This document shows positions 11,701 through 22,543 of a stretch of 64,000 nt of DNA, in pieces. Origin of the DNA: Papaver somniferum (taxonomy: Eukaryota; Streptophyta; Magnoliopsida; Ranunculales; Papaveraceae); assembly GCF_003573695.1 (NCBI RefSeq), contig NC_039359.1, forward strand, positions 75,158,783-75,222,782. Direction: 5' to 3'. The notes below the pieces were generated by a model. That model was given only the letters and a program-made list of their open reading frames with translations. It did no database searches and was not told the DNA's origin. Position 1 is the first letter of the stretch. Every line of letters begins with the position of its first letter. The translations under genes were made by a program, and so were the position numbers.

Positions 11701-12270
11701 AATACATGCAGGCAAACCCGCAACTGGATTTAGGACTGGACGAGACAACGGTTCCATAGATAATTTACGCCTTAAATATCCGTCAAGCATAAAGCATTAC
11801 GAAAAAAATTAAGATCAGGATCGAATGATAATAATGATTCGTGACTCTTAATGCCCATTAGCATAATTGTGAATCCAAATGCTTCAATATGATGTGGTTA
11901 TCAGGCCAGCCTCCGCATCTAAAAATTTATGCATGTGGGTATAGAAAGTGTATACTTTCTAACTGGTTCCATTAGTGGTGCGTGTCATGGATGCAGTTTG
12001 CATGTGGAGAAGAAGATTAAAATGCAGAAAAACAAGTACTTGCATTTGAATATTTAGACCCAATACAACAAAGAAACTGATTAATTTTCCTAATATAGAA
12101 AGTAGCATAATAACTTCTCATATATACAGGTCGTGTAAGTTGGTTGTCATGAATTAGAATTAGGGGTGGATCAGGATCAGAGGACTTCAGTTACTGACAA
12201 ACTACTCTGACCTATGGTTTCCTTTGAAAGTGTGTTGGCTGACTTGAAGATTTAAAAAGGAGTTCTATAC
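11701..12270. other. Intergenic, nothing recognised
   Basis: AT-rich sequence between the copia relic and the MULE. No ORF, repeat or RNA gene stood out. Confidence 0.5.
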
Positions 12271-12503
12271 TTGGGAAACTGCCCCAATTTGGACTGCAAT
12301 ATTGGAAAACTTCCCCAACGTTAAAAAAAAGTTGGAAAACTGCCCCACTGTTAGAAATCTCAGTTAACTCCGCGTGTGCGAGTTCTCACGTGCCAAAAAA
12401 GACAAAAATACCCCGAACCGCTAAGATGTTGCCACGTATGCGAAAGATCTGACGGACTGAGATGAAGAAGTAAGCACGTGACTCGCACGTGATATTCAGT
12501 GAA
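12271..12503 (+). repeat. MULE left terminal inverted repeat
   Basis: Pairs with 16691-16922. Includes two tandem-like GGGAAACTGCCCC/GGAAAACTGCCCC blocks within the first 75 bp and several CACGTG-containing stretches further in. In Mutator elements the TIRs hold transposase-binding sites and promoters. Confidence 0.92.
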
Positions 12504-12639
12504 ATTACCAAAACAATATTACCTTTTCCCATTTTGACTTCTGTGACCATTATCTCAAATTGCGACACGTCGCTGGAGTAAATGCTTACAGCCGTTGATT
12601 GATAACACTACCAGATTCTTCCACGTGTCATGTAAAGAA

Positions 12640-12751
12640 TTCAAGGCATTCCAAAGGGTTTCCGATGCACACTTTGTTGCACAGCACAAGAAATTTGCTG
12701 ATCAGGAAAATGCTCTACGTGAACAATTTGAAAGTAAAATGCTTTCATTAT
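12640..12751 (+). pseudogene. Exon-like fragment carried inside the MULE (possible captured host exon)
   Basis: The plus-strand frame through 12631-12755 reads EFKAFQRVSDAHFVAQHKKF followed by ADQENALREQFESKML, a normal-looking charged helical protein sequence. It is bounded by an AG at 12638-12639 and a strong donor GTAAGC at 12752. It has the opposite orientation to the transposase gene and lies just inside the left TIR, which is where MULEs usually carry captured host fragments (Pack-MULE behaviour). I do not recognise the source gene. A bona fide MULE-encoded exon is less likely because of its strand and isolation. Confidence 0.5.
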
Positions 12752-12869
12752 GTAAGCATAACATATGAATTGCACTACTAATCTTATAACAATAAAGACC
12801 ATACCATAATAAAGGCCATACCATAATACCATAATATATTACAACCATATTATCTTTAGGTAACATAAC

Positions 12870-12945
12870 ATAACCGGTCTTCAAAGTTTTTGGGAAGCAT
12901 AACATAGCCAGTCTTCAAAGTTTTTGGGAAGCATAACATAACTGT
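12870..12945. repeat. Two-copy 34-bp tandem repeat
   Basis: The unit containing GTCTTCAAAGTTTTTGGGAA occurs twice in a row with a 34-bp period and flanking ATAACATA. It lies downstream of the transposase gene 3' end. Confidence 0.75.
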
Positions 12946-12998
12946 AAGTTTTAATACAACCATAATACCACTAACCACTAGAACAAAGAAAAACTAGA

Positions 12999-15900
12999 CT
13001 AGACATACTTTGAGTTAGGCTTTCTTTGCCTTTTTGATGATGGTTCACAAATATTATTTGTCTGGTTCTGTATGTTAACTGTGCCATGGTAAGTTTGACT
13101 AAACAAACCAGCAGCTAAAGAAGAACCAGCACCACCTGCGGAAGAGGTGGTTGGTGCAGTAGTTACCTTCTTTGAAACAGATGTAGATGGTGTTGTAGAG
13201 GTTGATGGTGCAACAACAGTTGTAGCTTTAGCGGCAGAACTTGATGGTGCAGCAGAGGTTGAGGGTGCAATACCTTTTTCCTTCCTTTTCGATCCAGTAG
13301 AAGATGTAGATTTAGCGGCAGAGGTCAAAGGTGCAGCAGTTCCATTTGCCTTCCTTTTCGATCCAGCAACAGATGTAGCTTTAGGGACAGAGGTTGAACG
13401 TGCAGCAGCAGCAGTTCCATTTGCCTTCCTTTTCGATCCAACAGCAGATGTAGATCCAGCAACAACAACAGCAGAGGTTGATGTAGCTCTATCAGCAGCA
13501 GCACTTTTGCTTGAAGATGCAGTTGCTGATGCAGATTTTAATGCAGATTTCTTCCTGATCTTCCTTGTGTCTATAGTTCCTACAACAATAGTGTCTCCAT
13601 CAACAAGAATCTCTATTCTCACTCTTTTCTTCTTTGGATTAGATCCAACAGGCCCACCCTTGCATGTTCTGCTGTTGTGATCATCACCACCACATGTACT
13701 ACAATGCCTAGGTTTGCTTTGTTTATTCTTCTCCATCCAAGATTTCTTCCTTCTTACACAAGGTCTTCCAGGATCTCTTAATCTGATTGGAGCAACCAGA
13801 TCCACCTTAGACTACACAAGATGAAGAAAGGGATTATGTTAGTTTTCCCCTTTGTATCCATTGTTCTGGAAATTCTGGTGTAGATGTCTGCAAAAAAGGT
13901 AACAAACAGTTATCCAAATTATCCAAAACAAAATTGTTGTGGTACAAATAATAAACAAAAGTTGTATTACCTAAAGCAAAACCTATGATTTTCCAGTGGA
14001 AATAACTCAGCCACTGCCTCGGTAAGACCCTTTTGTCTGTCAGAGATAAATGTCAATCCATACTGATCTGGTATTTTTGTCTTCAATTCTTTCAAGAAAA
14101 TGTACCAATTAGCGTCTGTCTCTGCCGTACCAACACCCATAGCAATTGGGAATATGCTATTTTCACCATTTAAACCTGTAGCAGCCATCATTACACCACC
14201 TAATTTACCTGTCAAGTGCATTGCATCAAGCCCTATAACCAATCTACAACCATTTGAGAATCCTTTAAGTTGTGCGCTGTATGATATAAATAAACTCTCA
14301 AATCTATCAATATCTCCATCTTTGGCATAAGTGAAGTGGCCAATGCTTCCAGGGTTCAAAGTTGTAGCAGCAGTACAAAGTTGTGGAACTTTGGTGAAAC
14401 TTTCCTCAAAAGTGCCATTCAACTTGCCTAGGACCAGATTCTGTTTACACAAAAAAAATTGAATTTTCACTTAAGTTAGCCATGTGAATTTCTTAAACAA
14501 AGAACCAATAAACTGAAGAAGAAATAATGTTAAAAAATGTCATACCCTTGCATCATTTGCAACCCAATAAGGTATGTCAACCTTTAATTGGGGCCAAATG
14601 ATTTTTTTCATGATTTTTCTACCCTTCTTCAAAGAAGTGGAAGCAGTCATTGTCTTCAACAAGTAATTTGCTACAAATCTAGAATTACATTTTGGGTTTT
14701 TATCAGCAGCAGTCCTCTTACATTTGTGTTCTAAGTTGCATCTCCTGACAGTTACAGTCTTACAATTAGGAATTGCTCTTGCACTCACATTCCATTCACA
14801 GTCATTGATGTGTCTGAACTTGCAAACAACATAACATCTTTCTTTATCTGTCTTCTTAATTTCATACTGCATAAATTTCAGTACTGCATATTCTCTTAGA
14901 TGTTTCTTGAAAGCAACTATGTCTGGAAATGCCATTTTAGTACACAACACACCAGGTTCAGGGTCAGGTGCTTCTTCATTCTTCATTGTCAGAGTTTGTT
15001 TCCCAATATAGCCACCATAGTCTTTTTCCCATTCTTCATCTTCATCTTCATCCATCTCATACTGATGACCATCAACAATTCCTTTAACATTGCGACCCAA
15101 ATTCTCATCACCAGCCCCACTAGTATCACCAGCTAAATTCTCATCACCATCCCCATTACTAACAGCTAAATTCTCATCACCATCCCCACCACTATCAGGC
15201 AAAATCTCATCACTGGACCCATCCAAATTCCATTCCACATCACCAACTCCATCCCTAATATCTTCATTATTAAAAAACTTGGACAAATTTTTTTCATAAT
15301 AGGCACTATCAACAGCATCTTCGTCTTCGTCTTTATCGTCCTCATCATCTGCACTAAGATCATACTGAAATTCTGGCCTATCATCTGGATGACACTGATC
15401 TTCCGCTTCATTCTGCAGATTCACTGGGTCTTCACTAATATTAGCATCTTCAATAATTGAACATTGTGTAACAACATCATCCCAGAACTCTGTTTCTTGT
15501 TGATTATGTATATTGTTTGCCACACTAGCTTGTGTTGTCATAACTTCAGGCACATCTTCATTACCAAAGTTCAATCTAGTTGGTCTGAACTCTGTCTTCT
15601 GTTGCTGCTTTGCATACTGTTTCTTAGCTAGTTCAGCTAGTCTTGGACTCTTCCTAACATTAAGCTTCTTACTAACCCTTTTTTTTGGAGGAGTACTATG
15701 TAGACTAGACAAACCACTACCACTGCCACTGTGTGCACCACCAACTGAACTATTTACCTTATCACTGCCACAACCAAATGGTACATCACCATCAACCATA
15801 AACACTTTATACTCAACAAATCCATCTTCATCTGGGACAGCTTTGTTCAACATTTTAATAAAGTCATTTTCCTTTTCACACATAAAATTTTCTTTATCAA

Positions 15901-16063
15901 ACAACATAAGGTTAAAATTTTCTTCCATACCCATTTTGATCATCCTATCCTTCACCATTTGTATAAACCCAAGACCACTAATACCAGCAACAACATTTGG
16001 AAAATACGTAGGTGTAAACTTATTATTTCCATTGCTCACAGTAACTCTGATGTTCCTATCCAT
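12999..16063 (-). pseudogene. mudrA-like: MuDR-type transposase gene, internally deleted
   Basis: The proposed exons are 16063-14546, 14440-13971 and 13887-13839, plus a separated 3' exon at 13811-12999; introns 14441-14545 and 13888-13970 have GT-AG ends. The N-terminus opens MDRNIRVTV (PB1-like region). An acidic linker follows, then the MuDR zinc-binding/WRKY-like domain with its C...C...H.H spacing around 14700-14940. The catalytic core contains IGLDAMHLTGKLGG (first Asp) and FISDRQKGL (second Asp). After HRFCF and HLHQNF the frame meets a stop at 13839, and the piece carrying the third catalytic acid is missing. The sequence resumes with an intron acceptor at 13812 and a C-terminal CCHC knuckle (CSTCGGDDHNSRTC), then a Ser/Ala-rich tail with three GSKRK repeats. 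It would have catalysed cut-and-paste transposition in the nucleus; this copy cannot. Confidence 0.88.
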
Positions 16064-16084
16064 ATTACCCTGATATATATACAA

Positions 16085-16690
16085 ACAAAATTCAATACAA
16101 GCATGTCAAAATCCACACCAGCAAGTCAAAATATTACATACAACTCATGTTAAATAACAATTAAAACTTTCAGTTTCACACAAATTGAACCCTAAATTAC
16201 AAAAGAAAAAAAAAATTCATGAAACCCTTAAATTATAATTTCATTTCGTTTACAAATTAGCACAAAATATCATCTGATTCAAGCATAAACAACGATTGGG
16301 TTTCAATAACTTACTTGTTTATCGACCAATTAAACTGCAAATTTTTCAAACTTATACTTTCATCGTCTCTAAGTATGTTCTTCAGGATCTTTCATCGCTG
16401 TAACATTAAGAGAAGAATCTTAATCATTAACAGTTAAAAAATTTCGAGTTCAATCGAGATGAAATTGTAGTGCCAGTCACCTTACCTAATATTCTTATCA
16501 TTCTTTCTCCTCTCTCGTCTCTGGTTAGATCTAAATGAAACAAAGAAGAAAATATCTTCTCGATATCTTTTAGGGCATAACTTACAACCATGTGAGATAT
16601 CACGTGTGACGGTGACACATCTCACCATAAGAAGTCGACACGTAGGTGACATGTGTCGTGACTGTACGGTGACACGTCTCGTAGATGAAC
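16085..16690 (-). other. 5' leader region of the MULE transposase gene
   Basis: AT-rich non-coding sequence between the transposase start and the right TIR. An AG near 16073 precedes the start codon, so a leader intron is possible. Short GTGACAC(A/G)TCTC repeats in both orientations occur at 16600-16680 next to the TIR. Confidence 0.5.
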
Positions 16691-16922
16691 TTCATTGAAT
16701 ATCACGTGCGAGTCACGTGCTTACTTCTTTATCTCAGTCCGTCAGATCTTTCGCATACGTGGCAACATCTTAGCGGTTCGGGGTATTTTTGTCTTTTTTG
16801 GCACGTGAGAACTCGCACACGCGGAGTTAACTGATATTTCTAACAGTGGGGCAGTTTTCCAACTTTTTTTAACGTTGGGGCAGTTTTCCAAGATTGCAGT
16901 CCAAATTGGGGCAGTTTCCCAA
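16691..16922 (-). repeat. MULE right terminal inverted repeat
   Basis: Inverted copy of 12271-12503 with very few differences (for example ATTCAATGAA against ATTCAGTGAA at the inner end). It would drive the transposase gene, which reads away from it. Confidence 0.92.
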
Positions 16923-17267
16923 TTTTCCCTTCTCCATTTAGAGTTTCATCAACGCCTGCTTCTTTTGAGCATATAGGTGATAAGAATCTTTTTCGCTTCT
17001 ATCAATTTTTCCTCCAGCCCTTCAATCAATTGTTATCAATGCACAAACAAACATTTTCATACATGTTAAGTTATTCAATAGTTCATAGCTCATAAGAAAT
17101 ATTGAAGAACTGATGTTGTGAGCATAATTGGAAAACCCGACATAGTAGAAAGAACAACTTACCAGAACGTCACTCTTTGAGCTAACTCTCTGGTGCAGAC
17201 AAAGACGGATTAAGGCTACTTACCTTAGAATCTGAAATTACCTGAGATGCATCTACCACTTCCTCGA
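16923..17267. other. Non-coding sequence between the MULE and the host gene fragment
   Basis: No ORF of note. It probably holds the 3' region of the minus-strand gene that ends at 17268. Confidence 0.4.
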
Positions 17268-17526
17268 TTATGCTGTGAGTTTCCAAGAAGGAAACATGGG
17301 AATTGATAGAGAAGAGGATATTTCTTCCTCGCTTGAAGGAATATCGTTTTCCGCCTGGACATCCATTTCCAAAGCCTTTGCAGCAGCTTGCTTCCTTGTG
17401 GTGATTATTGATGCTTGAGCATTAACCAATCCGGATTTGCGAGCTTTGCTTAATTTCCCACCTTTACCCTTTTTTGACTTTCTTTGCTTCTTAGTAACAT
17501 CTTCAATTGCTTGAAGTTGTCCAAAC
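17268..17526 (-). CDS. Terminal exon of an unrecognised minus-strand gene (copy 1)
   Basis: A minus-strand acceptor (CCACAG) precedes an open exon of 85 codons ending in TAA at 17268. It begins FGQLQAIEDVTKKQRKSKKG, continues with a Lys-rich stretch (KGGKLSKARKSGL), then an acidic part (PSSEEEISSS), and ends FPSWKLTA. The basic then acidic composition suggests a nuclear protein, but I do not recognise the family. The exon start is duplicated at 22544-22599 (FGQLQAVDLQSIESALRAG) with similar intron sequence upstream, so the region carries a tandem duplication. No 5' exons are identifiable, and the gene may be a fragment. Confidence 0.5.
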
Positions 17527-17947
17527 CTGTGGACAAAAGATGCAAATCCAAGTCAATTCACAAGAACAAACCAAAAGTTGGCACCAACACCTAGCCAAAT
17601 ACCTTTGAAAACACAGTAGACAAACCCCTAAACAGTTATCAATGTGGTAGAATACAAAGACGAATTCGAAAATTTAAAGAAGTTCAGGAAGTATCAAAAA
17701 CAACTATGAATCCCACTCCAACAATGATCAAGCTAGGACATTTGGATTTCCTATGTTAAGATTATCTCATGGAGGTGAAGACAACAAAGATTCAATGTAG
17801 GACATGCCAAGTCAAGATACATCATGACAAAAAGATATATATACTACAAACTGATAAGATGAACATGTTCTGAATGCTAATAGAAGTTAATTCAGTACTG
17901 GAACTAAAAGGAAAGCAACTGAAGCTCAAACGCAGTTTAATTAGAGT
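17527..17947 (-). other. Intron-like sequence duplicated at 22600-22930
   Basis: Alignable in blocks to 22600-22930, for example CTTGGATTTCCTAT(A/G)TTAAGAT and ATCTCATGGAGG. No coding sequence. A complete LTR element interrupts the region at 17953. Confidence 0.6.
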
Positions 17948-17952
17948 CAACT

Positions 17953-18589
17953 GATACAGGAGTATCTTCATAACAATTGAGCCGTATTAAGGATAGATAG
18001 TGATATGAAGATTATCTTCACAGAGCCATATCGACAACTAGCTAGTTGGATGTGCAGATTATATGCACATGACTTAAGTGGTGTGAATATTGTATTCACA
18101 TAAACTTAAAGAAGCAAATAACAGGAGCAGATGGACAGCTAAGGCTTCCAGATGAGGCTAATCATTAGCCTAGGTTTAATTGAGCCATATTACGTGTAGA
18201 GAGTATCTAGAAGATACTAGAAGAGATGTAAGTTTGATAACTTATCCTAGAAGTTTGAGGTTTCCTAACTTAGATAGGATTCCTAGTTTAGATAAGTTCT
18301 AAAACTCATAGATTTATTTCTTTTCCAGCAAGTTTACACCCATATAAAAGGAGGAGACTTGTAGGCTAGAAAGGTGGAGAAAAACGAGAGAGAAGGCAGC
18401 CAGCTTATGGTTTGTAATAGAGTTTTTCTTTCACAGTTTAAAGTAGAATAAGTTAAGCAATAGAAGAAGAAGCAGTTAGCAGCAACAATTGTGTTATTTA
18501 CTTTGTGTTCTTATTCTTTTCTCTATAATTATCATAACGTATCTTCACATCAGTACTGACTCTAGGTACCCTTGATCGATTACGTATCA
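17953..18589 (+). repeat. 5' LTR of the TCAAC element (637 bp)
   Basis: Starts TGATACAGGAG and ends TTACGTATCA. TATAAAAG at 18343-18350 is a plausible core promoter, followed by GGAGGAGACTTG. The 3' LTR lacks about 8 bp near the end (CTTGATCA against CTTGATCGATTACGTATCA). Confidence 0.9.
18343..18350 (+). promoter_or_regulatory. TATA box of the 5' LTR
   Basis: TATAAAAG lies about 240 bp before the LTR end and is repeated at the same place in the 3' LTR (near 21704). Confidence 0.6.
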
Positions 18590-18591
18590 AG

Positions 18592-18604
18592 TGGTATCAG
18601 AGCC
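18592..18604 (+). promoter_or_regulatory. Primer-binding site for initiator tRNA-Met
   Basis: TGGTATCAGAGCC begins 3 bases after the LTR end. Confidence 0.88.
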
Positions 18605-19626
18605 ACATTCTGACTTCTAAGGTTAGTTGTTGTGCATGGACTCAACACGAATTCAGTGTAGGCGATCAGGGGAAGACAAGGAAACCTACAGGAAGTAATA
18701 TCTTTGCTGAGTTTATGAAAGAAAGTGTTGTTAAACGAAAACCTAAGCGCAGAAAAGAAATTACAAAGGGGAAAAAAGAAGAATTAAAGGAAGATGATGA
18801 TTTAGTCTATTAAAGAGCTGAACTACGTTGAAGAGAAGAAACACGATGAATTCGCAAGTGAAGACGAAGTCATTGTTGATTGGGACTTACCAACAGTCTA
18901 CGACTGTTGTCCAGAAGATGAAGACACAGTTTTGTTTACTTATGTTGGTATTGATCCTTCTATCAAGGAAGACGGTTACATGGGAGCGGAAGATGAAGTT
19001 TTCTTTCAATCAGGTTGTATCGACCATGTTACGCAGGAACGTACAGAAATCGTAAGTACCCATGTTAACCGAACTCACTCAGTTTATGAGAATCAAGGTA
19101 CACATACGGTAGATGATCTTAGTTTGAAATCCCAAGATTGATATATAGTACAAACTTTATGTACTATTGACAATCCTAATTTGAGATCATACTATCATAA
19201 AGAAGTTGGTAGAGAAAATTACAGAAGTAAGATTCATGGGAGAATTTTACTTAACACCGGGAGAAATACATTGATAGGGGATTTAACAAACTATTGTTTA
19301 AGTATTCCATCAATATGTTACAAAAATGGCAGTCATGGAAATCACGTTTCATATATGGCAGAAAGTATTAGTTTGAATTCAGACTGGTACAAGAGAAATT
19401 TAACTATGTCACAAGGAAACTTGTGCCGTAAATTATACAAGTCGAACTCGAGGAAGAATTTTCTTATATTCCAGGAGGAATACTATGGCAGAGGGTTTGG
19501 TAGAACAATTCAAAATTAGCATCATAGCTTACCATGACGTTGGTACTTACTTGATAACAAATCAGTTAAGGAAGTTATGTGATGTTTCTAGAACTGAATC
19601 AGAACTTAGTCATTGTACTAACACTA

Positions 19627-19960
19627 TGTTTGTTTACTCCTGACTCATTTGAGTCGTCTGGATCTGAGTCATCTGGATCTGAGTGAAATCACCTGACTCA
19701 TCTGGATCTGACTCAATATGTTTGTTTTGAGTCAGATCTGACTCATCTGACTCAAAAAACGTGAGTCAGTGGTTTGGTCCCGTGAGTCAGGGATATTTTG
19801 TTACCTGACTCAAATGGGTCCGAGTCAGGGATTATATCTAAGTCATAGGTCCAGTCAGATATGACTCAAAATGAAAAACAAACGGTCTGACTGCTGACTC
19901 GGCCCGAGTCAGAGGTTGACTCAGATCCAGACGCCGAGTCAGCTGCAAACAAACAAGATG
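19627..19960. mobile_element. GAGTCA-rich MITE nested in the LTR element
   Basis: Bounded by imperfect inverted ends, TGTTTGTTTACTCCTGACTC on the left and GAGTCAGCTGCAAACAAACA on the right. About 335 bp long and packed with GAGTCA/TGACTC words in both orientations. No ORF. Dense subterminal repeats of this kind are seen in hAT-type non-autonomous elements. I could not match an 8-bp target duplication, so the superfamily is a guess. Confidence 0.65.
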
Positions 19961-21294
19961 TAAGTGTCTCTGTCCAAGGAAGCGAACAATTCCGATCCTA
20001 CGTGGGTACACCACTTATAAGGAATGGGTTATTCAAGTTGCAAGTCAATACCTAAGAATTCTTCTGAAAAGAAAAATTGTGCAAAATTTTAGTATTCGTT
20101 TGGAATTGCATTGTAGTAAGAGGCTGTGAAAGGGAAATTGAGATATCTTTGTCGTCATTTTCTGCAGGTTGATTGATTCCAGAAACGAACATGGTGGTGC
20201 TTCAAAGGACGTGTTATACATCGACACTGGACAACCTGAAAGCCTCTTGACCACGTTCGTAGAACTTTTAAAAAACCTAATAGGGCTGGAAGTTTCAACA
20301 AGTTGCAGCCATATTATACAAGCTGGACTCTTTGAAGAGTGTGAATCCAACGTTCAGAACTTGGGTTTAGAGACTAGATTGTCAATAATCGGTCAAGACT
20401 TGATCAAGGAGGGAGATATTATGTATCCTATTTCATTAGATACTGGCGTTCCATTGTACTTTATCATACAAGATTTGGTTGACAATGATGGTGCAGTATG
20501 TTGTGTTAATGTCAGCAATGGTCAAAGGAAACCTAATTTATATCCATTGTTACAAACATTAAAGGTTGATAACTTTCGGAAACAACAAAGTTTAGACAAT
20601 GTCAGCGCTAACTTCGTATGTTATCCATGGTGGTTATGCGTAGTTTCTATCGTCTTGGAGATTCTGGTCATCTTTTGGTTAATTGTCGCACCAAGGGAAT
20701 TGTTATAAGATGTTATTTCAGGCGTAATTCTGAAAGAACTAATGACTAGTGGAGTTGGCAATATAAGTCAGTTGTCTGTTTTGAATGAAACAGTCAACAA
20801 GAGTGAGTAGTACATGAGTACATCAAACAATAATCTAAGGCATAAGAAATTATTACAAGGCGGATGAACTATGGTGTTCTTTAATGATATAAATTGCTTT
20901 GTTTTTGATCGAGGAAAGAAGAAAGGAAATATGGTGGTCACTGGTTTCAAAACAGAAGATGGTGACCAGAGATTAGTATATTCAGATTCTAAAGACGGGA
21001 AGAAGGAGTCGATGCTTGCTATTGGTGTAACTAAGCTCAGTACTAGAAGCGAAATGTACGGGTTTTGTTTATGATCGTGGGAAGTCAGCTGAATGTTACA
21101 CAAGGGTACTAGAGAATGAGCTCGAGACAACTGAGCTAGAAATTAAGCTTTGATCTGCGGAGTATAGAGGGTAATGGGTTTTTGACCTAGTAAAACAAGG
21201 TGGTCCAACAAGGAACGGGGGAGGGGGGACTGATTTTATCACCTTCAGTTCAGAGCTTACACAGGAGCTCCAGCTTCCTAAAATGAGGGAGTCA

Positions 21295-21935
21295 TGATAC
21301 AGGAGTATCTTCACAACAGTTGAGCCGTATTAAGGCTAGATAGTGACGTGAAGATTATCTTCACAGAGCCGTCTCAACGACTAGGTAGTTGGATGTGCAT
21401 ATTATATGCACAGGACTTAAGTGGTGTGAAGATTGTATTCACATAAACTTAAATAAGCAAATAACATGAGCAGAGGGACATATAAGGCTGCCAGATGAGG
21501 CTAATCATTAGCCTAGGTTTAATTGAGCCATGCCTAGGTTTAATTGAGCCATATGTTAGAGAGTATCTAGAAGATACTAGAAGAGGTGTAAGTTTGATAA
21601 CTTATCCTAGAAGTTTGAGGTTTCCTAACTTAGATAGGATTCCTAGTTTAGATGAGTTCTAAAACTCATAGCTATATTTCTTTTCCAGCAAGTTTACACC
21701 CATATAAAAGGAGGAGACTTGTGGGCTAGAAAGGTGGAGAGAAACGAGAGAGAAGGCAGCCAATTTATGGTTTGTAATAGAATTTTTCTTTCACAGTTTA
21801 AAGTAGAAGAAGTTAAGCAATAGAAGAAGCAGTTAGCAGCAACAATTCTGTTATTTACTTTGTGTTCTTATTCTTTTCTATATAATTATCATAACCTATC
21901 TTCACATTAGTACTGATTTTAGGTACCCTTGATCA
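21295..21935 (+). repeat. 3' LTR of the TCAAC element (641 bp)
   Basis: Direct copy of 17953-18589, with a short duplication of GCCTAGGTTTAATTGAGCCAT near 21511-21551 and an 8-bp loss at its end. The target duplication TCAAC follows at 21936-21940. Confidence 0.9.
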
Positions 21936-21940
21936 TCAAC

Positions 21941-22543
21941 ACATGATTCTTTTGCACTAAACATAATAAAGTAGTCTATCTTAACCTATCAATGCATACA
22001 GATGAGAATAAGCATTAATCTTTCGTAAGTGATCTCTTGATTGCAGTCTTCTAAACAAGTTAAACAATGGCGATGGAACAGTTAGATTATTATATGACTA
22101 TGGATCTTTTGAGTAACTAGCTATACATTGATTTTCCCAATAAATTGAACATTTCAAACTGAATTTAAGCAAATCTATCTGATGATATTTTCTTTTGCAA
22201 TCGACAACAATCACTGTACTTTGGATACAGATATTGGTGACTATGTTCTGTCAAAGAAAATAATATGCCGTAGCTAACAGATTGCATTCAAATACTAGTT
22301 CTAAAAGTAAGGCGTAAGCCATTCACTTTATTAGTAATCTAATAACAACATTGGTATGAGAATTCTGATACAAGATCAGTTATGATATGTGATCATTTAT
22401 AATATGCACATAAACTTGGTTGAAGTTCAAATGCTTCAAATTGAAATTCACATCGGCAGGCATAATCTGCAAATAACTTGATAAGAAACTTTTGCATGCG
22501 AAAATGAGTTTTAACGTAGTGACTCGTGAGGTTAATGAAGCAC
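21941..22543. other. Non-coding sequence right of the LTR element
   Basis: AT-rich, without ORFs of note. It holds the left arm (22209-22233) of a 25-bp perfect inverted repeat whose other arm is at 22826-22850. Confidence 0.5.

Larger units (their letters stand above)
12271..16922 (-). mobile_element. Mutator-like element (MULE) with long terminal inverted repeats
   Basis: The ends are inverted repeats of about 233 bp (12271-12503 and 16691-16922) that match almost base for base, so the insertion is fairly young. Between them a minus-strand gene encodes a MuDR-type transposase with a zinc-knuckle C-terminus. A plus-strand exon-like fragment sits near the left end. The outermost bases are TTGGGAAACTGCCCC. 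I could not find the 9-bp target duplication expected for this superfamily: flanks TCTATAC and TTTTCCC differ. Confidence 0.92.
18590..21294 (+). pseudogene. Internal domain with degenerate unrecognised ORFs
   Basis: A frame running through 18810-19141 encodes an acidic segment (DWDLPTVYDCCPEDEDTVLF and onward). A second frame (19181-19519) and a third (20169-20708, 179 codons, beginning within RNEHGGASKDVLYIDTGQPE) follow. None shows YVDD/YLDD, the integrase HHCC or DDE pattern, a CCHC knuckle or a clear DTG/DSG in context. They may be diverged gag-protease remains or captured sequence. A MITE interrupts the domain at about 19627-19960. Confidence 0.5.
17953..21935 (+). mobile_element. Complete non-autonomous LTR retrotransposon, 3,983 bp, TSD TCAAC
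   Basis: Two direct LTRs (17953-18589 and 21295-21935) start TGATACAGGAGTATCTTC. The 5-bp duplication TCAAC occurs at 17948-17952 and 21936-21940. An initiator-tRNA-Met primer-binding site follows the first LTR. The internal domain (18590-21294) has only short broken frames and no recognisable RT, integrase or protease motif, so movement would depend on a partner element. Several blocks still look protein-like (18810-19140, 19181-19519, 20169-20708). Confidence 0.92.

Noticed and set aside
13147..13680. 177-codon plus-strand ORF rich in Asp, Val and Ala
   Set aside because: It is the antisense shadow of the repetitive Ser/Ala-rich transposase exon.
15513..16073. 186-codon plus-strand ORF
   Set aside because: Antisense to the first transposase exon, which has clear domain motifs.
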